A DNA stretch of 58,000 nucleotides from Adiantum capillus-veneris. Lineage: Eukaryota > Streptophyta > Polypodiopsida > Polypodiales > Pteridaceae. Under the pieces are notes generated by a model, which worked only from the letters and a program-made list of their open reading frames with translations, searched no databases and was not told the DNA's origin. This document shows positions 22,680 through 35,181 of this stretch, in pieces. Numbering within the stretch: the stretch's first letter is position 1; each line of letters begins with the position of its first letter. The stretch covers positions 67,287,870 through 67,345,869 of the forward strand of contig CM043952.1 in NCBI GenBank assembly GCA_014529385.2. The letters are read 5' to 3'. The position numbers were made by a program, and so were the translations under genes.

Positions 22680-23572
22680 CAATGCGTCCAAATGTCTCTG
22701 CATACCCTCTGGTGAGTCTGATATCAACACGATATCGTCAACATATAATAAAAGAGGGATCCATGTCCCTGCAAGCTGAGCACCTCTATCTCCTCCTCTG
22801 TCAATATAATCAGAGACCTCATCAACATACATGCCAAATAAAGTAGAGGACAATGGGCATCCCTGTTTCACTATGATAGTGGAGTGAACTATGTCAGATA
22901 TCCCCTCTGGTGTGCATACATGACCCTTCACTGAACTATACAATGCCATAATCCCCCATATCAATTCTGTGGGTACCCCCAATTCCATAAGTCGGCGCAT
23001 CAATCTGGCCCTCGGTACTCTGTCAAAAGCTTTGCGGAACTCCACAAAGCTGCAATAGATCTGTCTACCATGTGCTCGACCCTCCATGATAGCTCTGAGT
23101 GAAAAGACATGATCCATTGTAGAGAAACCCCTCCTGAAACCAGCCTGTCCAGGTGCCCGTACGCCCATAATCTCTGCCCAACTGCTCAGCCTATGCTCAA
23201 GGATGGATGCATACAATCGTGCCAATGTATCCTACCATGATAGTACGATAATTCCCCGGCACTGTGGGGTCTCCTGTCTTGAAGATAGGTACAATAGTAG
23301 ACAATCTCCAAGACTCAGGAAAGCCCTCACACATGACACGGTTGAACAACCGTGCAAGCATCTCCGCCAACAAGTCCCCCGCATGAATAATGTGCTCAGC
23401 TACCAAACCCTCATGATCCTGTGCCCGTCTGGTCTTTCATCTTGTCAATGGCCTCCTTTACCATCTCAGTGGTAAAGAAGGTGCTCGTAGCCGGACATGG
23501 CTGTGGTGGATCTGGTAGTGATGGCTGTCCAGGTATAGTGTATAATGATGCTGCATACTGCCCCCATACGCC
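22680..23572 (-). pseudogene. Inverted RT fragment of LINE copy 5
   Basis: Minus-strand frames give TSTFFTTEMV, GQAGFRRGFSTMDHVFSL, VKQGCPLSSTLFGMYVDE and LLLYVDDIVLISD; the active site reads YVDD where the other copies have YADD. A frame break lies near 23200-23225. The frame ends in the GT/TC microsatellite. Confidence 0.85.
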
Positions 23573-25509
23573 GGTCAGGACATCAGCACCTACAACATAT
23601 GGTCAGGACAGTATGGAGTACACTGATGCATACACATATCTTGGGGTGGTCTTTAGTGGACCGAGGTTTACACTGAAAGTGGCAACAGACACTAGATTGA
23701 CTCGAGCCTATGCAGCCCTAGGCGGTTTTAGAGAGGATTTGTTCGCAGGTTCAATTCCAAGAACCTCGAACAAAGCTTTGGCACTTCGACACTTTGGTCA
23801 CTTCAGTTATGCACTACGGGGTTCAGGTTTGGGGACCATCTGTTGACAGTGCTGGATGGAGTAATATGGAGAGGCCCTTGGTATCTATGATTTCTAGGCT
23901 GATTAGAGCCAAGACCTCAGTTCCACATGACATCATACGAGCGGAGCTGGCTGCCCCATCTATGGAGATTGAGGCACTTACCAGATCAGTATCATTTGTA
24001 CACAGCTTATGGGACACCACCAGGGATAGATATGCTAGGCATGCTCTTGAGTCATCCACATAGCTGGCATTGCAGGGAGATACATTATATTGGTATGCAC
24101 AGATGAGCTCATGGTTTCAGCATGGACAGGCTGCCCCCTTTCCAGTATTCTCTTGATGCACCATCTTTGGCTCTTACACGGATGGAGATTAATAGACTCA
24201 TTCGGCAAGATCTTATCCAGCTTGATACCAAGGAGGACATGAATAGAGCCATCACGAGAGTTGGGTACGAAGAGGGCTTTCTATAGAGAGCATCTTCTCC
24301 TACTCACGACGGACGGATTTGTCACACGGCCCAACTACATGGACACACATCTATCGCATGGGTTACGATGTGCCATAGCCAGATACGCACATCTTCACAC
24401 CTGCTTGGGATTGAGATAGGTAGATTCAGAGGCATACCAGCAGACAGGAGGATATGTGTCACAAGACGGGCACCACGTGCCAACAGAAAAGAACAGACTA
24501 AACAACTTTAAGCACTTCAAATAACAACTGAACTCAGAGAGAGAGAGAGAGAGAGAACACGCGACACGAAGTGGCGGAATTCCACCCCAGAGAGTATTGG
24601 CCCCACCTTGGCGCCCCTTTCGGTATTTCTTTATATTGCATCATCAAAGTACAAGCCGGTACTTCAGACTCTGCACCTTCTCCAGGAAGCATGCCAGAGA
24701 ATGAGCCCTAGTCTCATATTTAAAGGCCCTTGGCCTGAAAAGCAGTTTACAGTAAAAAGCCTTCAAACTTAAAAGCTTTTGGTCCAAAAGCAAAGCCAAA
24801 AAGCTGCCAGCGTAAATCAAAGAGATCCGTACAGCCTGCCACGTCGTCAGCCAGTGCAATTTTCGGAAATCTCCCTACTGCCCTTGAGGTTAGGGTTAGG
24901 GTTTCTGCAGTTTCAGGGTTTTTGGCAGCAAAATTAGGGTTTGCAGGTTTTAGGGTTAGGTTTCCAAAATTAGGGTTTCAGTAGTTAGGGTTTCTGGCAG
25001 AAATTAGGGGGGGTTTCTAGTCTCGGGCAGCCACGTCATCACTTTGTGACAGTTTAGGCCCCTCGGCCACATCTGTAAGTTGGCTCCATTCTTTAGGCTT
25101 TGACACGTCAGCAGTTTGTTACAATATGTCAGTTATGCCATGCAGAGCCGGAGAGAGTTTCACTTCATATGTCATTGCACAGTCTAGTATGAGATTCGGG
25201 GACGCTTTCACTGTTTATTCAGAGATGGTTTTGACTCGTTAGATAGAGTCATGAGATATCAGGATCAGAGATGTCTCGGATTATTTCCACTTGAGATACA
25301 GAGACATAGAGACTCTATTGAGAGGGCATAGACAGAGACAGTCCCAAAGACGCATCTCAGATTTCTTTAGTCCGAGTACCACAGAGCTCGGTTCCCACCG
25401 ATACACACCCATACACACACCAGTGGTACTCTCATTGATCGAGCTATAGAGTTGGGGAGATCGAGACGACCACGACTGAGGAGGGGAGCCACGCAGCACC
25501 GACGGAGAT
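23573..25509 (+). pseudogene. Direct 3' ORF2 part of LINE copy 5
   Basis: Contains TDTRLTRAYAALGGF, MERPLVSMISRLIRAKTSVP and MEIEALTRSVSFVHSLWDTT, then the C-terminal domain after the solo LTR. Several frameshifts and stops (for example TAG near 24061) show it is old. Confidence 0.8.
24457..25123 (-). mobile_element. Solo LTR of the gag-only LTR family, target duplication ATATG
   Basis: Flanked by ATATG on both sides (24452-24456 and 25124-25128). Read on the minus strand it starts TGTAACAAACTGCTGACG and ends CCCGTCTTGTGACA. It contains a short GA/TC run near 24536-24556 and a telomere-like stretch with repeated TTAGGGTTT/GGTTAGGG at about 24889-25014. It interrupts LINE copy 5 between GGATATG and TCAGTTATGCC. 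Confidence 0.93.
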
Positions 25510-26174
25510 GTTCACTTGCAGGAGCCTCGGACGAAGCTCTGTCTCTTTGACACTTAGGTGGCTTCTGCATTGCTCTATGGAGCTGAGATTTGGGGACCTT
25601 GATTGGACCATCACGGGAGGACAGGTTGCACTGATGAATGGGGGGACATGGAGAAGTGACTCGTCTCTATGATCTTGCGGATCATTAGAGCCAAGGCTTC
25701 AATACCACGTGCCATTATCCGGGCAGAGCTAGTTCCCCCCCCCCCCCCCCCCTCCTCTAGTGGTGGAGGCGCTCACCAGATCTGTCTCCTTCATACACCG
25801 CATGTGGGAACTTTTCAGAGACAGATATGCCCACCTTGCACTTGAGTCCTCTCGACAGTTAGCCATGCATGGAGACACAGCATGCTGGTACGGGTGGATG
25901 ACAGGCGCATGGATTCAGCATAGACAGATTGCCCCCCTTCTAGTACTCATTGGATGCACCCTCTCTGACTCTTACACAGTCCGAGATCACCAGAGTAACA
26001 ACTCCTGACGTTTCAACCTACTGAAGAACAGAGCTACCGGCCGAGGGGCCTAAACCCTAGAAGAAGCAGAAGCAACAGAAGAAGCAACAACAGATTTCCC
26101 AAAATTGCGTAGCTGTTGATGACGTGACAGATTTCCGAAAATTGCACTAACATGATGACGTGGCAGGTTGTACG

Positions 26175-26366
26175 TGTTGGGGTATAAAGCCCAATGTGGT
26201 CGCCCAGGTAAGTGAGCGGGCCGCCAGGTATGTACACATATTCTTTTGTAAAAACCTAATAAGAACTCACTATGCTCTGCACATTACAACAGAGCGACTT
26301 CACCATATCGTCGTGCTCTTCTTCTCGCACTCTCTCTCGTGTCGCACTTCCGCTCGTACTCCTTCA
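26175..26366 (+). repeat. 5' LTR of the copia element
   Basis: TGTTGGGG...CTCCTTCA, 192 bp, with TATAAA shortly after its start. Near-identical to the 3' LTR. Confidence 0.93.
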
Positions 26367-27462
26367 ACTGGAATCAGAGCTCAGATCGAGGCTCGGGGAC
26401 GCATTGCAAGAAGCTAGAGTCACCTGTTCAGATTGGAGTGAGATTCGACACGCGAAGACACGGCCCCAAATCCTGTGGGAGAACCCGGGAGGGCTCGGTG
26501 TTTTTAGAATTTCATTCTGAGGTCATCTCGGCCACCGTTTGGCTTCGACAAAGTTCTGCGCAGGCCATTTTCGACTACGTGGTTTAGACGGGTGCGGATC
26601 CGACTCTGCAAATTTGGGGTTTCGGCCTACGACTGCAGGTGCTGAAGATATCGGCACTCCCAGAGTACTGATTTGTGGCTGTCTACACATCGAAGGATGG
26701 CTCACAGTTCTTGGAGGCGTGTCACATACGACACGGGCGCATCTACACTCAAACTGTAGGCGACATCCACTAGTTCATCAAGTAGCTTGTGTTTGCTGCT
26801 TGATATTCTAGATTTCATCCTGACATTGCAGATACTTCCACATGGGATGTATTGTCAGAGATGATGTATGTCTGTTGAGGGTTTGTTGGCTGTGATCACG
26901 CAGCAAACAACCGCCGCAGCGGTTATAGCATACAGTGGGAAATTTGTGGATGTATGACTTTGTGGGAAGTCTATGTATTGTCAAATTTACTGCATCCTTT
27001 GTTGAGGGTCGAGTGAGGTTTTATTGAGCTGGGGGATTCTCGAATGTTGAGATCCTTTCAATGATACAGGTCTTGGAGCGATCCCTCGAGCACCCTTAGA
27101 TAGGCAGCTAGGATGTATTGACTGTGAGTTAGACAGTTGGGATTGCATCTTTGCTTTACTGCCGTTGAGGCATTGTCGTAGTCTATGGTTACAGTACAGT
27201 GAAAGGACAGTGAGAGACAGTACGGGTGCAGGACAGGTTTACCCACAGCTTACAGTGTTAGAGAGACAGTGGTTTTTTGAGCTGTTTTTGGTCTGTTTTT
27301 TAGTACACCCGAGCCATTTTACAAAGGAGACTCTGCCGAAATTTCTGCAGAATCTGAAGCTTTCTTGGTTCATTTGACACGTTGATATTGGTTGAGAGGT
27401 CAGTTTACAAGGGAAACTCTGCCGAATTTTTCTCAGGAAAGTAAACTACTGTGAAGCGTAGC

Positions 27463-28195
27463 CATGGCTGGATCATAGGACACTGCTCTTTACAATATCA
27501 ACAAGCTGGATGGAACCAATTTCCCATTGTGGAAGAAGCAGATTTGGCACGTGTTGGTACAAAAGAAGCAGATAAAACCTATAAAGCTCAAGGGGATAAA
27601 ACCAGAAGATATGGACGAAGATGAATGGAGTGAAATGCATGAATTGGCACTTTCTACCATTATGCTGACTTTGGCAAAAAGCGTTTACTTCAATGTAGCA
27701 GACGAGATGTCGGCTTATGAAGCATGGACAAAGCTGAGTGATCTTTATGAGAACCAGAGTGCAGCTTCACAGGTATACTGGCTTAAGAAGCTTGTTGACT
27801 TTAAGATGAAAGAAGAAACACCTATGTCCAATCATCTGAATGAATTCAACACCATCTACAGTCAGTTGTCAGCTCAAGGTGTCAAGTTTGATGAACCTGT
27901 TAGAGCTATGTTCCTATTGATCACATTGCCGGAAAGTTGGGACACTTTTCGCACAGCTTTGAGTAATTCTGCACCTCCAGATGGTTTGACCATAGCAGGT
28001 GTAGAAACCAACAGAAAGACAATGGACAAAGGCAAAGGAACAGCCTTAGTTGTCAGGGGAAGGACAAAAGAAAAGTACAAAGGTGGAAAGAGGAATCAGT
28101 CTCATAGCAAGTCCCGCACTGCTAAAGGCAAGAGTGACATAGAATGCTACCATTGTGGCAAGAAGGGTCACATGAAAAGAGACTGCAGAGAATGA
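27463..28195 (+). pseudogene. Copia gag
   Basis: The likely start ATG at 27463 gives MAGS then TAG, so the frame is stopped at codon 5; it is open again from there. It contains NINKLDGTNFPLWKKQI, the UBN2-like gag start, and a nucleocapsid knuckle CYHCGKKGHMKRDC. An in-frame TGA follows RDCRE at about 28195. Downstream the same frame continues towards the protease. Confidence 0.85.
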
Positions 28196-29680
28196 AAAGC
28201 AGAAAAAGGCAAAGAGAAAGCTGAAGACCATGGTGAGAAGAACAAGTCCTCATTGAAGATTCAAGAAATAAATGTGACAAACACTGTTGCAGAGGATGAC
28301 AGTCTAGTGTCAGGAGACACCTACTTCTTGAAGAATACAATGGACTCGGCTCTTCTTACAGCATCTGATGGACATGCACTGAGTGACTGGATTATAGACT
28401 CAGGGGCATCACTCATGTATCTCCAAACAAGGAGTGGTTTACCTCTTATGTGACCACTAAAGATCATGTTCGGCTAGGCAATGGGCAGACATATGAGATC
28501 TTAGGTGTTGGAGATGTTCAATTGAAGTTTCAGAATGGCTCTTCTTTCACGCTGAAGAATGTCAGACATGTTCCCGCAATTACAAAGAGCTTGATCAGCA
28601 CAGGTTTACTTGATAATGCTGGCTACGTCACCACTTTTGGCCAGAACATGAGGAAGATATCCAAGGGTTCTATGACAGTAGCACATGGAGTAAAGTCTGG
28701 AGGACTTTACATGATTTATATATCAAATGTCTCTAAAAATGTAATCAATGTAACCGAGCAGCCGAATGTTTCTTTGTGGCATAGTTCAAGAACGGAATGG
28801 AAATCTTGTCTCGTTCTGGTTATTTGCCTGGCTTTTCATTTAATCATTTTGAATTCTGTGAACATTGTCTGTATAGTAAGCAAACACAGTAGCCATATAA
28901 GCATAGAAGGAGTAGAAGAGATACACAGTTGGCACTTGTTCATAGTGATTTGTGTGGACCTATGCCTAACCTATCGCTAGGGGGAGCTTCTTACTTTATG
29001 ACATTTATAGATGATTACTCGAGGAAAGTATGGGTTTACTTTCTCAAGCACAAGGATGAAGCGTTTAGTGTTTTCAAAACGTTTGTGACACTTGTGGAGA
29101 ATCAAAGTGGCAAGAAGCTTAAATGCTTACGCACTGACAATGGTGGAGAGTATGTTTCAAAGGCCTTTTTTTTTTGGGTCTAAAAGGTATAAAACTTGAA
29201 CTTACTGCTCCTTACAATCCTCCTCAAAATGGTGTTGCTGAGAGGATGAATAGGACCATACAAGAGAAGGTCAGAAGTATGTTGTTTAATGCACAGCTGC
29301 CAAATGGGTTTTGAGTTGACGCTGTATCAACAGCTCTTCATCTTATAAATAGATCTCCTAGCAAGGTTTTGCAGAAGGATTCAGTGGCAGAGATGGTATG
29401 GTCAGGCAAGGTGCCCTCATACAAGCATCTCAGAGTCTTTGGCTGTGAGGCATATACTAACGTTCAAAAGGAATTTAGGAACAAACTTGAGCCAAAGAGT
29501 AGAAAGTGCATCTTTCTAGGCTATGGTAATTCTCGTGAGATGGGGTACAGACTTTGGGATCCCGAATTCAGAAAGGTTATCCGCAGCAATGATGTTCACT
29601 TTAATGAATCCAAATATCATTCTAAACCAGAGAGGGTTGAGGAGATTAGAAGAGTTGTCTTCCAAAACCACGGGGCACAA
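28196..29680 (+). pseudogene. Copia protease, pre-integrase and integrase
   Basis: The protease active site is WIIDSGAS (near 28390); the usual H-M motif after it is damaged by a frameshift. GAG-pre-integrase: VRLGNGQTYEILGVGD, KNVRHVPAITKSLIST. Integrase: VHSDLCGPMPN, LRTDNGGEYVS, NGVAERMNRT with the D-D-E acidic residues visible, then FGCEAYTNV and KCIFLGYG. A run of T near 29170 and a TGA near 29312 break the frame. Confidence 0.87.
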
Positions 29681-29729
29681 AGGGTCTACCCTGTAAATGG
29701 GTTTAGAGGTATAAGATCACCGCTCATGA

Positions 29730-31088
29730 TAGTCAGCCAAAGTACAAAGCAAGGCTTGTTGCCAAGGGCTTTAAGCAAGAACAAGGCATTGACTTTGATG
29801 AAGTCTTCTCTCCGGTGGTCAAGATGACTACATTGAGATGCTTTCTTGCATTGGTTGCCATATTAGATTTGGTGTTGCACCAAATGGATGTCAAGATAGC
29901 GTTCTTGCATGGTGATTTAGATGTGGAAATTTACATGCAGCAGCCAGAAGGGTTTGTTGAGAAAGGCAAGGAAGATTTGGTATGCCAGTTGTTAAAGAGT
30001 CTTTATGGCTTAAAACAATCACCGAGGGCATGGTACCTTTAAGTTCCAAGACTACAAACGTAGTGAGTTCGATAACTATCTATATACAAAGAAGGCTAAG
30101 GATGGCAGTTGGCTGATCCTTATTTTGTATGTGGATGACATGTTGATTGCTGGCAAGCACTTGGAAGAAATTTCAGATTTGAAGTCAAAGATGGCAAAAT
30201 CGTTTGACATGAAAGACATGGGTGAGGCAAGTCATATACTTGGTATGCGCATTGAGAGAGATAGATCAAAGAAGTTGATTTGGTTATCTCAAACACAGTA
30301 TATTGACAAGGTTTTGCAACGTTTCAATATGGAGAAGGGAAAGGCATTGAGTGTTTCATTGCCACCATATGTAAAACATAGCAAACAAGATTGTCCTGTG
30401 TCTGAGGAAGAAAAGGCTGAAATGGATAAGATTCCATATGCGTGTGCGGTGGGTAGTTTGATGTATGCAATGATTGCAACTCGCCCAGACATTGCATTTG
30501 CAATGGGAGTAGTAAGTCGATACATGTCAAACCCAAGCAAGAAACATTGGGAGGCAGTGAAAGGAATATTGAGATACCTGAAAGCTACAAAGAGTATGCG
30601 TATATGCTATGGGAGTCGGGAGCTAAGTGTAAAGGGTTTTACAGACTCAGATTATGCAGGTGCCTTAGACAACCGAAGGTCTACGTCAGGATATGTCTTT
30701 ACATTGGCTGGTGGAGCAATATCATGGCATTCTAGATTACAAGATTGTGTTGCTCACTCTACTACAGAGGCTGAATATGTTGCAGCATCAGAGGCATGCA
30801 AAGAATCAATTTGGCTTACATCGACTAGTAACAGATTTGGGAATCAAAGAAGAGATGCCTGTGTTATATTGTGATAGTCAGAGTGCTATACAATTGGCTC
30901 GCAATCCAGTTTATCACTTAAAGACAAAGCATGTGGATGTGAAGTATCATTTTATCAAGGAAATGCTTAAGGATAAGCAACTTAAAATTGTCAAAGTTCA
31001 CACCACAGAAAATCCTGCTGATCTACTTACAAAAGGACTTCCCTCAGAGAGCTTTGCGCATTTTCGCAAGCAGTTAGGTGTAGGGTAG
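29730..31088 (+). pseudogene. Copia reverse transcriptase and RNase H
   Basis: RT: ARLVAKGFKQEQGIDFDE, HQMDVKIAFLHGDLDVEIY, LYGLKQSPRAWY, then a frame break and the active site LYVDDMLIAGK. RNase H: GFTDSDYAGALDNRRSTSG, STTEAEYVAASEA, and LYCDSQSAIQLA, ending PADLLTKGLPSESFAHF at 31088. Frame breaks lie near 30040 and 30820. Confidence 0.88.
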
Positions 31089-31177
31089 TACATCACTTCT
31101 CTACATCTCTTGTATATTAGCTTGTATAGTAGCTTCTCTCACACTTAAAGTACCACATTGGACTTTAAGTGGGAGGT

Positions 31178-31367
31178 TGTTGGGGTATAAAGCCCAATGT
31201 GGTCGCCCAGGTAAGTGGGCGGGCCGCCAGGTATGTACACATATTCTTTTGTAAAAACCTAATAAGAACTCACTATGCTCTGCACATTACAACAGAGCGA
31301 GTTCACCATATCGTCGTGCTCATCTTCTCGCACTCTCTCGCGTTGCACTTCCGCTCATACTCCTTCA
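31178..31367 (+). repeat. 3' LTR of the copia element
   Basis: 190 bp, preceded by the polypurine tract and followed by the target duplication GTACG. Confidence 0.93.
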
Positions 31368-31677
31368 GTACGGATTTCCGTGTTTTGCGCCAACTACTGT
31401 ACGGATTTTCATGATTTACGCTCGCAACTTTTTGGCATTGGTTTTGGACCAGAAGCTTTTAAGTTTGAAGGCAATTCATGTAAAACTGCTTTTGGGGCCT
31501 AGGGCCTTTAAATATGAGGCTAGGGTTCATTCTTTAGCATGCTTCTTGGAGAAGGTGCAGAGTCTGGAGCACCGGCTTGTACTGTGTTGATGCAATATAA
31601 AGAAATACCAAAAGGGACGCCAAGGTTTTGGGCCAATATTCTCTGGGGTAGAATTCCGCCACTCCGTGTTGCGTGTC

Positions 31678-31798
<121 letters not shown>

Positions 31799-31814
31799 CA
31801 GTTGTTATTGAAGT

Positions 31815-32199
31815 GCTAAAAGCCTGTTCAATCTGTTCTTTTCTATTGGCACGTGGTGCCCGTCTTGTGACAATGGTATCAGAGTATCATGCGTGTGCTT
31901 TTCTGAAAGCATACCAGTCCTACCAAAGAGCAGATAGAGCAAGCTAAAAGTCTGTTCACTCTGTTCTTTTCTATTGGCACGTGGTGCCCGTCTTGTGACA
32001 ATGGTATCAGAGCATCAGGCGTGTACTTTTCTGAAAGCATACCAGTCCTACCAAAGAGCAAATAGAGCAAGCTAAAAGTCTATTCACTCTGTTCTTTTCT
32101 ATTGACACGTGGTGCCCATCTTGTGACAGTGGTATCAGAGCATAAGGCATTTGCTTTTTTGAAAAGCATACGGGTCCTACCAAAGAGCAGACAGAGCAA
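31815..32199 (+). repeat. Tandem triplication of LTR end plus primer-binding site, 128-bp unit
   Basis: Three units start GCTAAAAG at 31815, 31943 and 32071. Each contains the last about 58 bases of the LTR (TTCTATTGGCACGTGGTGCC...CTTGTGACA or close), the primer site TGGTATCAGAG and about 50 bases of leader ending CCTACCAAAGAGCAGA. Units differ by scattered substitutions. Confidence 0.95.
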
Positions 32200-32375
32200 G
32201 ATCGCACTTCCAAAGTTCATTGGAAATTTTGGCTTCGTGCTTTCGTGCTCCGACCCCGAGCTTACTAGTTCAGATCCCGGACTTACTAGCCACTCCCACC
32301 CTTACTACATCGCGCATCGAGAGCGCTCCCGTCTTCACCGCTCATATCTTACAGGGCATAACCCATTAAGATCAC

Positions 32376-32836
32376 TTGCACGAGAAGGAGCCAAGACTTG
32401 TTTCAAGTCATTGTTTTTCTCAAAAGCACTGTCATGCACATGTTGATGTATACAGCTACCAAGCAACACACTCTAAGGACTTTGGCAAGCTTTCAAGAAA
32501 ATTTTTACCCGAAGTTATATGGTTTCTGACATCTTCCTTCGGAGTGCAACTTCTGGCAGAGTAGGGTATCGTGAAATGCTTGCCATGGAAAGTCTAGCAG
32601 ATTATAACTTGAAGTTTCTTGACATCTCCCAGTAGATGTCTCTTCACGAGCACATGATCTTGGGGGTCCAGTGCAATTGCTATCTTGGGACTACCTTCGC
32701 CGCCAAAGAAACACTATTTGTCCAAGAGGTGAGGGACCATGCTGTGCTCGGCCACGACCCTATGAATGAATCTAACCCTAATTTTTTGGTGCAGGTTCCA
32801 AGATGGAAAGTCAATCGACTTTTCGAGCTCGACTGA
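32376..32836 (+). pseudogene. Element A gag remnant
   Basis: Frames such as SYQATHSKDFGKLSRKFLP followed by VQLLAE align with the gag of element B (TWQAFKSVFARSY, WILAEWG) on the minus strand at 38.2-38.5 kb. Stops follow at once. The later piece ends VPRWKVNRLFELD, also seen in elements C and D. Only a shadow of the capsid gene is left. Confidence 0.55.
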
Positions 32837-33501
32837 TGTCAAGATTGCTTTTTAAGTTTGAAATTTGTTTTAAAACTTGTTTGGTGATCCTGTTTGAAAT
32901 TTGTTTGAAATAGATGGTATTTGTTTTGAACATGTTTTGGTGCCGATTTGAAATGTTTGACTTTGGTTTTAATATTGGTTTCATGGATTGGTGATTTTAC
33001 TCCCGGGTGGAGAAGTGAGAAATATTGTTTTGGTATTGTTTGAACCTCGGAACGACGCAGGCCGATGCCTTCTGTTGTATGCTAGAAAACCTCCAAACGA
33101 CACAGGCTGATGCCTAGGGAGCGTTTGGTTGTATGCTTGACCCTCAAGCAACGCAGATTGCGGTCTGGGGAGCGTTTGGTTGTATAGTCCTTTGAGCACA
33201 TGGCCCGGACCTTTTTAGGTTATTTCTAGGGGGAGTGACGAGGTAGTCGTTGAGTAGCTTCATACCGCAGACCGTTTGTCTCGGGGGAGTGCTCAATGGC
33301 GCTGTTTGTTGTGTCTTGTAAGATGCATATGTAAGCATTTGTGTTGCATTGTGATGTGCAAACTACTGAATATTCCTAATTGGATGAGATTGCCTAGGTA
33401 TGTAATTTTAGTGCATCAAGACACCCGTGCAAGATCAGTACGATCTGGGTGTGATGGCTAATTTTACTACGCTGGAATATCAAGAGTTCCGATCTGGATG
33501 A

Positions 33502-33600
33502 AAGAAGAAGCTAACTCCTTGATCAAAAGAGCCGAAAGGAGAAGCTAACTCCTTGATCAAAAAAGCCGAGAGGAGAAGCTAACTCCTTAACAAAAAGAGC
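33502..33600 (+). repeat. Three tandem units upstream of the element A polypurine tract
   Basis: About 35-bp units of GAGAAGCTAACTCCTTGATC, each able to pair GGAG with CTCC around a short loop. A matching set is at about 37320-37410. Confidence 0.85.
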
Positions 33601-34949
33601 AAACTGAATGTCCCTCGAAATGACCCTCAGAATTTTTTTTTGAGCTAACTTGAGTTGTTTTGCAGATATGTTGTAATCACGGACGATTACTCTCTTTCAA
33701 GAAGGGGAGATGTAACAAACTGCTGACGTGTCGACCTACTGAAGAACGGAGCTACCGGCCGAGGGGCCTAAACCCTAGAAGAAGCAGAAGCAATAGAAGA
33801 AGCAACAACAGATTCGAAAATTGCGTAGATGCTGATGACGTGACATATTTTCGAAAATTGCGCTGGCATGATGACGTGGCAGGCTGTACGGATTCCGCGT
33901 TTTGCGCTGACTGCTGTACGGATTTCCGTGATTTACGCTGGAAGCTTTTTGGCATTGCTTTTCCAAAAGCTTTTAAGTTTGAAGGCTTTTTATGTAAAAC
34001 TGCTTTTGGGGCCTAGGGCCTTTAAATATGAGGCTAGGGCTCATTCTTCAGCATGCTTCCTGGAGAAGGTGCAGAGTCTCGAGTTGGGCACGGAGATGGC
34101 TTTCTACAGAGAGCATCTTCCCCAGCTTACGGAGGACGGTTTTGTGACGAGGCCCAGACACCTACTTGTCTCATCGGATACGATGTGCTATTGGCCAGAT
34201 ACACACATCTTCACACCAACTGTGGATCGAGACTGGGAGATACAGTGGATTACCGGCAGAGGCCAGGACATGCTTCTTGTGGGACATGGAGCCTGAGACA
34301 GAGTTGCACTACACATGCACTGCCCCGTCTACTACGAGATACATGGCCGCTTCCACTGCTTGTTCAGAGAGGGCTTTGGACCACTCTCCAAAGTCATATG
34401 GTACGAGGATCAGAGATGCTTGGGTGTATTTTTGCTCGAGCTGAGTAGACACAGAGAGAGCCTGATGAGCGGAGAGGCTAGCCAGTCTCAAAGACGGATC
34501 ACAGACTTCTTTAGAGCAAACACTGGGCACCGAGAGGAGCTACTACCACAAGAGAGCTCTTCGCCTCACACCAAAGGCACACTGATCAACCGAGCGACCG
34601 AGCTAGGGAGATCCAGACACCCACGACTGGGGAGAACTACACAGCATCGACGGAGGCTGCATCAAAGGATTTGGATCACTTTGGCCCGACATGCACAACG
34701 CTCGGTCAAGCTATCGACCATGGAGGAGATTGATGAGATCCGCCAGCGATCGATGCTGGATCTTTTGTGATTTAGCTATCCCACCTAGCTGCTTCACACC
34801 TAGCAGTTTAGGATTCCATAGTATTTTATTTTGTCAATTTTGTTACTCTGACTTTGTATCAAATCCACCACATTGTAACTTTCTGGTCTCATAGGTCACT
34901 TTGGCCTTTTGAAGACGTTAATATAACCTTTCATTTCATTTCTCTCTAT

Positions 34950-35181
34950 TAAAGATCAATGATTTTGAAGTTTCCGTTCATGTGTTGCTATTGATTTCTT
35001 GCTTGGAGTGTCCAAGCCTGTTACATCTAGAACGCCGTTTTGCGGCAATGATATTCACACACCAGAATCTTAATTTGAGATGTGTACCAAAGCTACGAGT
35101 TTCTCTATTGAGAAAGGGTTTTGGGGTACTTGTTGATCATAAAGTACGCTATGTGGATTGACCACTAGAGAAGCAAGTTGT
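34950..35181. other. Unassigned spacer between LINE copy 6 and element B
   Basis: No family resemblance was found on either strand; the frames are short. Probably original intron or older transposon DNA. Confidence 0.4.

Larger units (their letters stand above)
22680..25509 (+). mobile_element. LINE-TC copy 5 with inverted 5' segment (twin-priming type)
   Basis: 22680-23572 is RT sequence on the minus strand, corresponding to positions 9238 back to about 8341 of copy 2. From 23573 the sequence is on the plus strand, corresponding to 9318 onward. About 80 bases between the two parts are missing. The direct part is split by a solo LTR (24457-25123) and continues collinearly at 25129. It breaks off at 25509 inside the 3' coding region, where copy 6 starts. 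Confidence 0.85.
26175..31367 (+). mobile_element. Ty1/copia retrotransposon, target duplication GTACG
   Basis: GTACG flanks both ends (26170-26174, 31368-31372). LTRs 26175-26366 and 31178-31367 (192 and 190 bp) start TGTTGGGGTATAAAGCCC and end CTCCTTCA, and differ at only a few bases. PBS-like TGGAATCAGAGC at 26369; polypurine tract AAGTGGGAGGT just before 31178. The coding order is gag, protease, integrase, RT, RNase H. About 1.1 kb of leader separates the LTR from gag. Several stops and frameshifts make it inactive. Confidence 0.95.

Noticed and set aside
31873-31886. TGGTATCAGAGC motifs as parts of tRNA genes
   Set aside because: No tRNA body surrounds them; they stand directly after LTR ends and are primer-binding sites.
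31815-32199. CRISPR-like or satellite array at the triplication
   Set aside because: The units are contiguous, with no spacers, number only three, and consist of known LTR-end and primer-site sequence in a plant genome.
34166-34444. Overlapping plus-strand frames at 34.0-34.8 kb as separate genes
   Set aside because: All are frames of the LINE copy 6 C-terminal region broken by frameshifts.
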